DNA of 64,000 nucleotides from JADFGZ01 sp965222345 (GTDB lineage Bacteria; Acidobacteriota; Terriglobia; 2-12-FULL-54-10). The stretch is taken from NCBI GenBank assembly GCA_965222345.1, contig CBDCTS010000007.1, positions 2,117,800 to 2,181,799 on the forward strand, read 5' to 3'. The notes under the pieces were generated by a model. It saw nothing but the letters and a program-made list of their open reading frames with translations, did no database searches and was not told the origin of the DNA. The position numbers and the translations under genes are program-made. Below, in pieces: positions 40,072-48,994 of this stretch (the first letter of the stretch is position 1; each line of letters begins with the position of its first letter).

Positions 40072-42417
40072 ATGTTCAGAACGATCCTGGGCGTGGCGTT
40101 GGCAGCAGTCGGCTGTCTTTCGGTATCTGCGCAGGAGCCGTCGAGCCCCGATCCGCAGGCGCCATCAAAATACCGTGCAGTGCTCAACCGGTACTGCATC
40201 ACCTGCCATAATGAAAAACTCAAGACGGCGGGGCTTATTCTCAGCAAGGTGGACATCGAGAATATTCCCGCAGGGGCGGAGGTATGGGAGAAGGTTATCC
40301 GCAAACTTCGGGCTGGACAGATGCCGCCGCCCGGAATGCCGCGGCCGGATAAAGCCACCTCTGATTCTTTTGCCGCGTACGTGGAAACGGAGCTGGACCG
40401 CGCAGCCGAGGCCAGGCCCGATCCCGGCAGGCTCGCCGCCATCCATCGCCTGAACCGATCCGAATACGCCAACGCGATCCGCGATCTGCTTGGAGTTGAG
40501 ATAGACGAGAGATCATTGCTTCCCGCCGATGACGGGGCCCACGGTTTTGACAACATTGCGGACGTCTTGGCAGTATCGCCGGTGCTATTTGAACGATACC
40601 TTACAGCAGCAGAGCAGATCAGCCGTCTGGCCATTGGAGATCCCAGCACCCCTCCCGTCCTGGAGGAGTACGATCTTACGGATTCCCTCCGGCAAAACGA
40701 TCGTATGAGCGAAGGTCTCCCGTTCGGGTCGCGTGGAGGAATCTCCATCCGCCACCACTTCCCGGTGGACGGCGAATACGTCATCAAGGTCCGCCTTCAA
40801 AGAGACAACCTGGGAAACATCATTTTCATCTATGAGCCGAAGCAGCTAGATGTCCGCCTGGATGGCGCCAGAATCAAGCTGTTCCAGGTTGGCGGCGAGC
40901 GCAACGGCAGGGAAGATTACGAACACACGGCGGATGCAGGTCTGGAAGTTCGCTTCCCGGTGAAAGCGGGTCCCCGGCTGGTTGGGGTCACGTTCCTGAA
41001 AGACACCCTGAAGCCGGAAGGTATTCCGCGCGATGGAGGGTATCGGAGGTCGGTTGCTTTTGAGGGCGTGGGCAGTGTCACCATCGCCGGACCTTACAAC
41101 ACCATAGGGACCGGGGAAACGGCCAGCCGCCGCAAGATTTTTGTGTGCCGCCCAGCCGCCGTCGCGGACGAGGAGGTGTGCGCCAAGAAGATTCTGCACG
41201 CTCTGGCGCGCCGCGCTTACCGCCGGCCGGTCACCGAGCAAGACACCCAGCCTCTGCTGAGCCTTTACAGGGCTGGCCGTAGCAAAGCGGGGTTCGAAGT
41301 AGGAATCCGGATGGCGATTGAGGGAATGCTGGTTAGCCCGGGATTCCTGTTCCGCACCGAGCGCGATCCGGCGAATGTGCTCCCGGATACGGCCTATCAC
41401 ATCAGCGACGTTGAACTGGCTTCCCGGTTGTCGTTTTTCCTCTGGAGCAGTATACCCGACGACGAGCTTCTGGACCTGGCCGAACGGGGCCGGCTCAAAG
41501 ACCCTGTGGTGCTGGAACAGCAGGTACGGCGTATGCTTCGCGATTCCCGCTCACAGTCTTTGGTGAGCAATTTTGCCGGGCAGTGGCTGTTCCTGCGCAA
41601 TATGCGAACGAAGGCCCCGGACCTGGCAGTATTCGCCAATTTCGATGAAAATCTCCGGAAGGCGTTTATCAAAGAGACGGAACTTTTCTTCGAAAGCATT
41701 GTGAGAGAGAATCGCAGCGTGCTGGATTTGTTGAATGCAGACTACACTTTTCTCAACGAACGTTTGGCCCGGCACTATCAAATACCGAATGTTTACGGCA
41801 GCCATTTTCGACGTGTAACTTTGAATGACGTCAATCGGAAGGGACTGCTGGGGCAGGGCAGCATTCTGGCGGTGACATCGTATGCCACTCGGACCGCTCC
41901 CACTCTCCGGGGCAAGTGGTTGCTGGAAAATATCCTGGGCACGCCACCCCCTCCGCCGCCACCCGATGTCCCGTCGTTGAAGGATGATAAGCATGCGAAG
42001 GCCTTGACGATGCGCCAGCGGATGGAGCAGCACAGTGTGAATCCCACCTGCGCGAGCTGCCACAAGCTGATGGACCCGTTGGGCTTCGCGCTCGAAAACT
42101 TTGATGCGATCGGCCAGTGGCGAACCACTGAGGCGAAGACTCCGATCGATGCGTCAGGGGTCCTGCCCGACGGCACCAAATTCCAGGGCCCGGCTGAGCT
42201 CCGGGAGATCTTGCTGAGCCGACACGAAGAATTCGTCCACACCTTGACCGAAAAACTTTTCACGTACGCCCTGGGCCGGGCTGTGGAAAATTACGATATT
42301 CCTGTCATCCGCAAGATCACACGGGAAGCGGCGCCCAGCGATTACCGCTGGTCGTCGCTGGTCGGAGGCATCGTCAGCAGCCCGCCGTTTCAGATGAGGA
42401 GGTCTCAACAGCGATGA
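40072..42417 (+). CDS. secreted DUF1587/DUF1592/DUF1588/DUF1585 protein with two CxxCH motifs (cassette B)
   Basis: 781 residues from ATG 40072. Signal peptide (MFRTILGVALAAVGCLSVSAQ), then a planctomycete-type cytochrome C region with CITCH at residues 42-46 (YCITCHNEKLKTAG), DUF1587 (IHRLNRSEYANAIRDLLGVE), a carbohydrate-binding-like middle, DUF1595/1592 (ARRAYRRPVTEQD, LSFFLWSSIPDDELLDLAERG, VSNFAGQWLFLRNM), DUF1588 (LLNADYTFLNERLARHY, PPPPPPDVPSL) with the second haem motif CASCH near residues 660-664, and DUF1585 at the end. Haem attachment at both sites is predicted from the motifs. The activity of this family is not established. Overlaps the DUF1552 gene by ATGA at 42414. Confidence 0.93.
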   Translation: MFRTILGVALAAVGCLSVSAQEPSSPDPQAPSKYRAVLNRYCITCHNEKLKTAGLILSKVDIENIPAGAEVWEKVIRKLRAGQMPPPGMPRPDKATSDSFAAYVETELDRAAEARPDPGRLAAIHRLNRSEYANAIRDLLGVEIDERSLLPADDGAHGFDNIADVLAVSPVLFERYLTAAEQISRLAIGDPSTPPVLEEYDLTDSLRQNDRMSEGLPFGSRGGISIRHHFPVDGEYVIKVRLQRDNLGNIIFIYEPKQLDVRLDGARIKLFQVGGERNGREDYEHTADAGLEVRFPVKAGPRLVGVTFLKDTLKPEGIPRDGGYRRSVAFEGVGSVTIAGPYNTIGTGETASRRKIFVCRPAAVADEEVCAKKILHALARRAYRRPVTEQDTQPLLSLYRAGRSKAGFEVGIRMAIEGMLVSPGFLFRTERDPANVLPDTAYHISDVELASRLSFFLWSSIPDDELLDLAERGRLKDPVVLEQQVRRMLRDSRSQSLVSNFAGQWLFLRNMRTKAPDLAVFANFDENLRKAFIKETELFFESIVRENRSVLDLLNADYTFLNERLARHYQIPNVYGSHFRRVTLNDVNRKGLLGQGSILAVTSYATRTAPTLRGKWLLENILGTPPPPPPPDVPSLKDDKHAKALTMRQRMEQHSVNPTCASCHKLMDPLGFALENFDAIGQWRTTEAKTPIDASGVLPDGTKFQGPAELREILLSRHEEFVHTLTEKLFTYALGRAVENYDIPVIRKITREAAPSDYRWSSLVGGIVSSPPFQMRRSQQR

Positions 42418-43760
42418 TGATCTTCAAGAAAGTGCTTCCACGCCGCACCTTTTTGCGTGGGGCCAGCGCGACGCTGGCACTGCCACTGCTGGACTCCATG
42501 GTCCCGGCGTTCGCGGCGACCAGCGCCGCCGCAGCCAAAGCCCCGATCCGCCTGGCGTTTGTCTATGTTCCGAACGGCGCGATTATGGATAAGTGGACCC
42601 CGGCGGCGGAGGGCGCCGCTTTCGAGTTCACTCCGATCCTGGAGCCTGTCGCTCCCTTTCGGGATCAGCTTCTCGTGCTGAGCGGGCTGGATTCGAAGCA
42701 AGCTTGGGGAGTGCCGGGCAAGGATAACTCGGGAGAGCATCCGCGCGCCAGCGCAGCCTTTCTGACGGGTGTTTACGTGAATTCGAGAGCGCCGGAACTG
42801 CGCGCAGGTATTTCGGTGGACCAAGTCGCCGCCCAGGAACTCAAAAAGCACACAGAGTTAGCCTCGCTGGAGCTCGGAATAGAATCAGCCGAAATTCTGG
42901 GCACTTGCGACGGTGGCTGCTCCTATACCAACACGATTTGCTGGCGCGATTCAAAGACGCCGCTGCCGATGCAGAACCAACCGCGCGCCGTGTTCGAACG
43001 CTTGTTCGGAGGCAGCACAAGCACGGACCCGGCGGAGCGGCTCGCCCGAATCCAGAAGAACCGAAGCATTCTCGATTTTGTTACGCAGGAGGTGACTCGG
43101 CTCCTGACTGGGCTGGGTCCGAGCGACCGCACTCGGGTCGACCAGTATCTCGACGCTATTCGCGATCTCGAGCGGCGCATCCAGAAGGCTGAGGGAAATT
43201 CTTCCCGGAACCTGCCGACATTGGAACGGCCCGGTGGTATCCCGGACACAGCCGAAGAGCATCTCAAGCTAATGTTTGATTTGCAGACACTGGCTTACCA
43301 GTCCGACTTGACCCGTGTCAGCACACTCCAGGTGGGCCACGAAATGGGCAACCAGAGCTACCCCGAGCTGGGCATCAGCGATCCGTATCACCCCTTGACG
43401 CATCACCAGGGCGATCCCGAAAAGATTGCGAAGGCGATTACGGTCAACATCTTCCATGCCGAGATGTTCGCCTACTTCCTCGAGAAGCTGCGGTCTACAC
43501 CGGACGGTGACGGCTCCCTGCTGGACCATTCAATGGTGGTCTACGGCAGCGGCCTGAGCGACGGTAATAAACATGTCCCGGTAGACCTGCCAATCCTGTT
43601 AGCGGGTGGAGGAGCGGCCCATATCAAGGGTGGGCGTCATCTCCGCTACCCAAAGGGTACGCCTCTGACAAATTTGTACTTGACCCTGCTGGAGAAAGCG
43701 GGTGTTCCGTCGGAGAAATTCGGCGACAGCACCGGAAGGCTTGATCTCCCTTCCGTGTAG
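42414..43760 (+). CDS. DUF1552 family Tat-exported protein (cassette B)
   Basis: 448 residues. Tat signal RRTFLRGASATLALPLLDSMVPAFAA; mature motifs YVPNGAIMDKWTP, LSGLDSKQ, HPLTHHQ, STPDGDGSLLDHSMVVYGSG and GGRHLRYPKGTPL correspond one by one to cassettes A and C. Translation is coupled to the preceding gene by the 4-base overlap. The invariant TPDGDGSLLDH and THHQ segments are the best candidates for metal or catalytic residues, but that is inference. Confidence 0.93.
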   Translation: MMIFKKVLPRRTFLRGASATLALPLLDSMVPAFAATSAAAAKAPIRLAFVYVPNGAIMDKWTPAAEGAAFEFTPILEPVAPFRDQLLVLSGLDSKQAWGVPGKDNSGEHPRASAAFLTGVYVNSRAPELRAGISVDQVAAQELKKHTELASLELGIESAEILGTCDGGCSYTNTICWRDSKTPLPMQNQPRAVFERLFGGSTSTDPAERLARIQKNRSILDFVTQEVTRLLTGLGPSDRTRVDQYLDAIRDLERRIQKAEGNSSRNLPTLERPGGIPDTAEEHLKLMFDLQTLAYQSDLTRVSTLQVGHEMGNQSYPELGISDPYHPLTHHQGDPEKIAKAITVNIFHAEMFAYFLEKLRSTPDGDGSLLDHSMVVYGSGLSDGNKHVPVDLPILLAGGGAAHIKGGRHLRYPKGTPLTNLYLTLLEKAGVPSEKFGDSTGRLDLPSV

Positions 43761-43855
43761 ATCACTGTTTACAAAACAGCTTGAGATCATCCCCGGAACG
43801 CAAATTCGTTAACAGCATCGTGGATCCCGGTCGTTGGATGAAGGGAGGGACGAGC

Positions 43856-45325
43856 ATGAGTATCAAGGCAAAAGGACTGCGCGGTTTATGCCTGATACCT
43901 TTGCTGTCGGTCGCGAGTCTTGCCGCTCCCAGCGGCGATCTTCAACTGCTGGTGGCGGTCGAGAAGGGAGACCGGAAGGCCGTGCGCTCCCTGCTCGAGG
44001 CAGATGCCGACGTGAATGTGACTCAGCCGGATGGAGCGACAGCGCTGATGTGGGCGGTCCATCTGGATGATCTGGAAACGGCAGAGCTTCTGATTCACGC
44101 AGGCGCAGACGTGAACGCTGCGAACGAATACGGCGCCACTGCTCTCTGGCTGGCTTGCGCCAACGGGAACGCTGCCGGGGTCGAAAAACTGCTCCAGGCG
44201 GGAGCGAATCCGAACCCCGCGCTGCGGTCAGGAGAGACGGCGCTGATGGCTTGCGCCGGCAGGGGAATGGTGGACGCCGTAAAAGCGCTGTTGGCCCGTG
44301 GAGCGGATGTAAACGCGAATGAAATCCGAGGCGGACAGACGGCGCTGATGTGGGCGATAGCGGAGGACCACCGGGAGGTCGTGCGGGAATTGATCGAGAA
44401 CGGAGCGGACGTAAGCGCCCGTACCCGTGGCGGATTCACGCCGGTATTGTTTGCTGCCTATCAGGGCGATCTGGACTCCACACGGATATTGCTGGAAGCC
44501 GGGGCGAACATGAATGAGGCTACGCTGGAGGGCATGAGCGTATTGGCTGTGGCGACAGCCAGGCGCCACGAGAAGCTGGCGCTATTTCTGCTGGAGAAGG
44601 GCGCGGATCCCAACGTGGCAGACCGCGACGGATATACTGCTCTCCACAACGCGGCTGCGGAGAACATGCTGGAAGCGGTGAAGGCGCTCCTGGCAAATGG
44701 AGCGAATCCAAACGTTCAGATCATTACGAATCCGGCCAGAGGCGACTCGCACATTATTCAGGTCGGCGCTACGCCGTTTTTCCTGGCCGCTGCTGCCCAT
44801 CATATCGCCGTCATGCGCGCTCTGGCGGCTGGCGGCGCCGATCCACGGCTGGCAACGACCGAGACAGTGTTTCTGAGTTCATCCAATGGACGCAGGCTCC
44901 GCATGGTGGCGGAAACCACGCCACTGATGACGGCAGCGGGGGCGGGCCGATACCGGAACAACTATCCGCCGTTCACGGAGGAGGAGGAGAATCGAGCTCT
45001 GGAAGCCATCAATCTGGCGCTGGAACTGGGTGCTGACGTCAATTCGGCTAATGCGTACGGGCAGACCGCATTGCACGCCACAGCATACCTGGGAGCGGAG
45101 AAAATCGTTCAGTTCCTAATGGAAAAGGGCGCTAGAATCAATGTAATGGACAAGTTCGGACAGACGCCGCTGAGTATCGCGCAGAGAGTCCATACGGTAG
45201 GCTTGGCTGATGACTTCGACATGCAACCCCGCATAGTCTACAAAGGTACGGCGGGTTTGCTCCTCCAAGGGGGCGCCACCCCCTTGGCCGCTTTGGGAGT
45301 ACAGATCGTGCAAGGGCTGGAATGA
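43856..45325 (+). CDS. exported ankyrin-repeat protein (cassette B)
   Basis: 489 residues from ATG 43856 with GGGAGGGA upstream. Signal peptide (LRGLCLIPLLSVASLAAPSG), then ankyrin repeats: DGATALMWAVHLDD, YGATALWLACANG, SGETALMACAGRG, GQTALMWAIAEDH, GFTPVLFAAYQGD, DGYTALHNAAAEN, ATPFFLAAAAHHI, TTPLMTAAGAGRY, GQTALHATAYLGA and GQTPLSIAQRV. It follows the DUF1552 gene by 95 bases in the same direction, the undisturbed cassette order. Probably binds or organises the two other products in the periplasm. Confidence 0.9.
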   Translation: MSIKAKGLRGLCLIPLLSVASLAAPSGDLQLLVAVEKGDRKAVRSLLEADADVNVTQPDGATALMWAVHLDDLETAELLIHAGADVNAANEYGATALWLACANGNAAGVEKLLQAGANPNPALRSGETALMACAGRGMVDAVKALLARGADVNANEIRGGQTALMWAIAEDHREVVRELIENGADVSARTRGGFTPVLFAAYQGDLDSTRILLEAGANMNEATLEGMSVLAVATARRHEKLALFLLEKGADPNVADRDGYTALHNAAAENMLEAVKALLANGANPNVQIITNPARGDSHIIQVGATPFFLAAAAHHIAVMRALAAGGADPRLATTETVFLSSSNGRRLRMVAETTPLMTAAGAGRYRNNYPPFTEEEENRALEAINLALELGADVNSANAYGQTALHATAYLGAEKIVQFLMEKGARINVMDKFGQTPLSIAQRVHTVGLADDFDMQPRIVYKGTAGLLLQGGATPLAALGVQIVQGLE

Positions 45326-45695
45326 GAAGCCCCGTTGGTACAAGCGCCCGGAGTGAAATAAGAGGAAGGCCAAGGGATCGAATCACCCCAAGTTATTTGA
45401 AAAGATTGCTAGCGGCGCGCGCGGAGAGGAAGTTCCAGCGTGCCATCGAGCATAAGCCCGCCTATCCTGGCGTGTGCGCATATCCGCCGCGAGCCTCATT
45501 TCCGCTGCACCCGCCTGCAACAGCGTCACAAGGACATGGCCGAGTCCCACTGAACCCGTCCATTTCGGCAGGGTACACAAAGCCACCGCATAGCTACGAA
45601 CAGATGGTGCCTATGTGCGTCAAGTGCTTGTCGCGAAATGGTTTGAAGGTAGTTGCCAGTCTCAACAGAAATTGTGATTGAAGGGCTCTTAATTC
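45326..45695. other. intergenic region, no gene supported
   Basis: No frame with an RBS and recognisable product; no strong terminator after the ankyrin gene. Confidence 0.35.
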
Positions 45696-45772
45696 TGGCG
45701 CGCCCGGCCCGACTCGAACGGGCGACCTGCGGATTCGAAGTCCGACGCTCTATCCAACTGAGCTACGGGCGC
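45696..45772 (-). tRNA. tRNA-Arg (TCG)
   Basis: Minus-strand cloverleaf: acceptor GCGCCCG with CGGGCGC, D arm TAGCTCAGTTGGATAGAGC, anticodon loop CTTCGAA with anticodon TCG, T arm GCCCG-TTCGAGT-CGGGC, and encoded CCA (45696-45698). The top pair of the anticodon stem is a T-C mismatch. Confidence 0.95.
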
Positions 45773-45868
45773 GCATGATCCTGACATCTTACACCAAAAA
45801 GGATTGCTGGGAAGCCTCTCTTCCTGCCGCATTGCTCAAAAGGCTCGCTGCCAGGGCACTTACACGGC

Positions 45869-46262
45869 TCGCCTGGAGCATTTCTCGTAAAGCCACATAC
45901 CGCCACGGCGTCAGGTAGTTACAGGCATTCCTGCCTGTCCCCTTAGATCACAGGGCGGTAGCCTTGTGCTCCATTCCCCCTCCGGCCTGCCCCACCTAAC
46001 TCCCCGATCCATGGCTTTGGTTGGCTTTCCAGTGGCTTTTTTAGCCAAACAAAGCCAATCAAACCCAAAACGAAGCCAATCCTTTTGTTGATTCTAAAAG
46101 GCTAAATGGGTTCGTTTTGCAAAAAAAACATTTTTCCTCCACTCCTCTCCCCTCGTAAACTTCACAAACGCCCTCCGGCCCGATTGTCCCTTGCCCCTAT
46201 TTCGAGAGCAACAAAATTCTTCCGAGAATTCCGAATCTACCGAGGGAACCGAATCTACCGAG
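45869..46262. repeat. long dispersed intergenic repeat, copy 2
   Basis: Shares ordered blocks with 28021-28500: GCATTTCTCGTAAAG, the REP-like hairpin TACAGGCATTCCTGCCTGTC, TTGTTGATTCTAAAAG, TGGGTTCGTTTTGCAAAAAA, CGCCCTCCGGCCCGATTGTC and TTCCGAGAATTCCGAA. Between 46230 and 46280 short phrases (CGAATCTACCGAGG, GAATTCCGAATC) repeat in tandem. Confidence 0.6.
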
Positions 46263-46442
46263 GATCCCGAGAATTCCGAATCCGTTGTAGCGCCGGCTTC
46301 CAGCCGGCCAATTAGCGACAGCCCGCAAGGCCTGTACGCTAAGAGCAGGCGTTGCCGCCAGCATTTTTGTCACTCGTCACTGATCACTGCTTTTCTGACC
46401 GTTCCCTGACGGCGCTGGCGCGTCCCAGGTCATCACTGCGCA
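46263..46442. other. intergenic region with a REP-like palindrome
   Basis: GTAGCGCCGGCTTCCAGCCG at about 46288 begins a palindromic unit like that at 13655. No gene. Confidence 0.4.
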
Positions 46443-47324
46443 TCAATTACTGCGCATCCAGGCAACACAGCGAGCCAAAGCTTGGTGCATTTCCTTTGCT
46501 GTCCCGCGATGACTCCGCCCGTGGCCCGGCAGCACCCATTCAAAGCGGTGCCGCAAGAGCCGTTCCATCGACTTGGTCTGCATCGCCCACGAATACCAGC
46601 AATGGTTGCGGAAAGCGGTGAGGTCCTGGCGAACCACTGACCAGGCCAAGTGGTCGCCCGTGAAAAGAAACCGGTCTCGGTAGAGCAACACCATATGGCC
46701 GCGCGTGTGGCCCGGCGTGGGAATTGCCACCAGGTCTGGCTCGATTTGCTGCGGCTCGTCCCCGGCAATTTGCCGCTCGATGCCGCCGAGTCGAGCGTTA
46801 ATCTCATTAACGTGAATGATGCGTTCGCACCCAAAATGGCGCCGAAACCGCGTATGGTCCGCAACGTCGTCCCGGTGGGTGAGAAACATCTGCCGAACGC
46901 CGCCCATCTGTTCCAGCCTGCTGACCAGTCTGGAAGCGAAGCGCGGGGAGTCTACCAGCACGTTCCCCTCCGGCCTCCGGATCAAGTAGCTGGATGCCCC
47001 AAACGAGTCGCCAGAGGAAAACCCGCAGAAATACACGTTCCCTTCCCCATCCCCCTCCAGCGGTTCCGGGAAGCTGGCAACCGCGGCGCTCAGCTTGTGC
47101 CGCTTCTCCGTTCCAATGGAGCCCACCGGGCAGGTCACCAACGCCATCAGCGCCCGGTGCACTCGCTCGGGTCGGTCGGGCTGCCTGTAAACGCTTGCCT
47201 CGCTGCCTGCATCCCGAAAAGTTTCCGGAGCTATCGCCCGGCATTGATCGCAATCGATGCAGGTGCCATCGACAAAAAAATCCCCCGGAGCATTGTGTGC
47301 CAGGCGTTGAGCTTTATCCGCCAT
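46443..47324 (-). CDS. ferredoxin domain fused to a metallo-beta-lactamase-fold hydrolase
   Basis: 293 residues from ATG 47324 (AGAGGAT upstream). The N-terminal 75 residues are a single-cluster ferredoxin: CIDCDQC (Cys22, 25, 28) and CPVGSIG (Cys65), enough for one [4Fe-4S] cluster. The rest is an MBL fold with THRDDVADH (His150, Asp152, Asp156, His157) in place of the usual HxHxDH, then PTPGHTRGHMVL, FTGDHLAW and VLPGHGRSHRG. The His to Asp change in the first motif is seen in some MBL subfamilies and may alter metal choice. Fusion with a ferredoxin suggests a redox-linked reaction. It is divergent from the VWFA gene, 119 bases apart. Confidence 0.88.
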   Translation of the reverse strand: MADKAQRLAHNAPGDFFVDGTCIDCDQCRAIAPETFRDAGSEASVYRQPDRPERVHRALMALVTCPVGSIGTEKRHKLSAAVASFPEPLEGDGEGNVYFCGFSSGDSFGASSYLIRRPEGNVLVDSPRFASRLVSRLEQMGGVRQMFLTHRDDVADHTRFRRHFGCERIIHVNEINARLGGIERQIAGDEPQQIEPDLVAIPTPGHTRGHMVLLYRDRFLFTGDHLAWSVVRQDLTAFRNHCWYSWAMQTKSMERLLRHRFEWVLPGHGRSHRGTAKEMHQALARCVAWMRSN

Positions 47325-47443
47325 GTATCCTCTATTCCAGGCTTGCATTCTACGCTTGCTATGTCAGAAGCCGCAACGAGGCGCGCCCGGCAGACTGATC
47401 TGCGGCCTTGTCCCGGCCCGCGTATCTGTGACAGAATGATGAC

Positions 47444-48637
47444 ATGCGCATCCGGATTGTGATTCCGTGGATCGCCCTTCTTCTGTTCGGATGGGTAGTT
47501 CTGTCCCCGCCGAATGCTGCCAGCCAGTCCGCGTCGCTTTATGCCAGCAGCCAACAAGCCCCCGCTACGGAGGAGGAGGCGGCGGACGATCAATTTAGCT
47601 TCTCTGTCGAGATCGAAGTCGTTACCGTGCCGGTCACCGTGACCGACCGTTCAGGCGAATTAGTGACCGACATGAACCAGAGCGAATTCACTATTCTAGA
47701 CAATGGCGTGGCGCAGAAGATTGAAAATTTTGAGCTCAGCTGGGACCCTTTGTCATTGGCCGTTTTGCTGGAGACCAGCTCGCGCGTGGAATCGGTGATT
47801 CCTGAAATTCGCAGCATGGGAATTCTGCTGACACAGCTGATCCTGGGGGAAACCGGAGAAGCAACCGTGCTGACGTTCGACCGCGAGGTCAGAATTGCCC
47901 AAGGCTTCACGCAAAATGCGGAGGACGTCGAAAGCGCCATCCGCGCCATCTCGCCGGGCGGCGCTCAGGCCCGGCTCACCGACGCCATGGCCCGGGCCGT
48001 CTCCCTGTTGCAGCGGCGGCCTCAGGGACGTCGGAAGATCATCATCGCCATCTCCGAAGCCAGGGATCATGGCAGCAGCACTCATCAAGGATTCGTGCTT
48101 CGGGGAGCCCAGCAGCTTGGGATTTCGGTCTATACGGTGGGTTTGAGCACCTGGAAAGGTGTTTCCCAGCGGCTGAATAGCGTTTCCTCTCCGTTCCCTC
48201 CCGGGGTTGTTGCGCGCCCGATGCCGGGCAGCCAGCCTCCCATCCCCGATGCGCAGACCAATTGGGGAGCCGTCAACGTCAACATGCTGGAGATCATCAC
48301 CGAACTGGTCACATCTACCAGGTCTTTCCTGGGCGCCAATCCGCTGAAGCTGTATTCGGCGGGGACGGGAGGAATGGATTTTTCATCCAGCGACAAGGCA
48401 CGGATGGAGCAGGCGCTCGCGCAGATCGGACGAGAGCTGCGCAGTCAGTATATGCTTTCCTATCGCCCAAACAATCTGGAGCGCCCCGGCTTTCACACTA
48501 TCGAGGTGCGGGTCTCCCGACCGGATGTGAAGACCCGCACGCGGCCCGGATATATGTTTACCCGGCCCACCCGCAAAGCGAGTCCGTCACAGGGGCAAAA
48601 CCAGAATCTTGGGGAAACCCCCACTTCCTCCGAATAG
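47444..48637 (+). CDS. VWFA-related secreted protein (acidobacterial type)
   Basis: 397 residues. Signal peptide (MRIRIVIPWIALLLFGWVVLSPPNAASQ), an N-terminal beta domain VEIEVVTVPVTVTDRSGELVTDMNQSEFTILDNGVAQKIENF typical of the VWFA-related acidobacterial family, then a von Willebrand A domain (LSLAVLLETSSRVES...ATVLTFDREVRIAQGFT...RRKIIIAISEARDHGS). The metal site normally reads DxSxS; here it is ETSSR, so metal binding may be lost. The C-terminus has a MYMLSYRPNN-like domain (QYMLSYRPNNLERPGFHTIEVRVSRP). Extracytoplasmic; ligand unknown. Confidence 0.88.
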   Translation: MRIRIVIPWIALLLFGWVVLSPPNAASQSASLYASSQQAPATEEEAADDQFSFSVEIEVVTVPVTVTDRSGELVTDMNQSEFTILDNGVAQKIENFELSWDPLSLAVLLETSSRVESVIPEIRSMGILLTQLILGETGEATVLTFDREVRIAQGFTQNAEDVESAIRAISPGGAQARLTDAMARAVSLLQRRPQGRRKIIIAISEARDHGSSTHQGFVLRGAQQLGISVYTVGLSTWKGVSQRLNSVSSPFPPGVVARPMPGSQPPIPDAQTNWGAVNVNMLEIITELVTSTRSFLGANPLKLYSAGTGGMDFSSSDKARMEQALAQIGRELRSQYMLSYRPNNLERPGFHTIEVRVSRPDVKTRTRPGYMFTRPTRKASPSQGQNQNLGETPTSSE

Positions 48638-48994
48638 TCACTAGAGCGTCATATCCGAGCCACGAACACCCTCCGTTCAGATCCGTGGCCGCCAGCGTTC
48701 GCTCCGCTCACTTCGCCCTGGCCTACTGGAAGAAGCCTCCTCATTTCCTGAATCCGGTCTTCCCTAAAAATCCTGATCCCCCAGAGGGGTACGGCATCTA
48801 TTCCGAGTTCCAAGAATTTTCATTTTTCGGCTTGGGTTATGGATGGACTTCGTATATTCTAGCTCATTTACGCACTTTGCCGGTCGGGGTAGGAAGCGTT
48901 GCCCCGCAGTGACGGCGGGGAGAAACGGCCGCTACATCCAGCGGCAATACGAAAGACGGCGCTAAGCATGAAAGCACAACGGGAGGAAGGAGTC
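48638..48994. other. intergenic region before gltB
   Basis: A weak promoter-like pair, TTGGGT (48832-48837) and TATATT (48853-48858), has only a 15-base spacer. ATG 48968 and an upstream GTG-type frame are possible earlier starts of gltB. No riboswitch consensus is recognisable. Confidence 0.35.

Noticed and set aside
45383..45586. Minus-strand 67-codon frame after cassette B
   Set aside because: No RBS or similarity that I can recognise.
48781..48994. Glutamine riboswitch before gltB
   Set aside because: GGTAGGAAG-like pieces occur but the conserved segments and pairing of the glnA motif do not.
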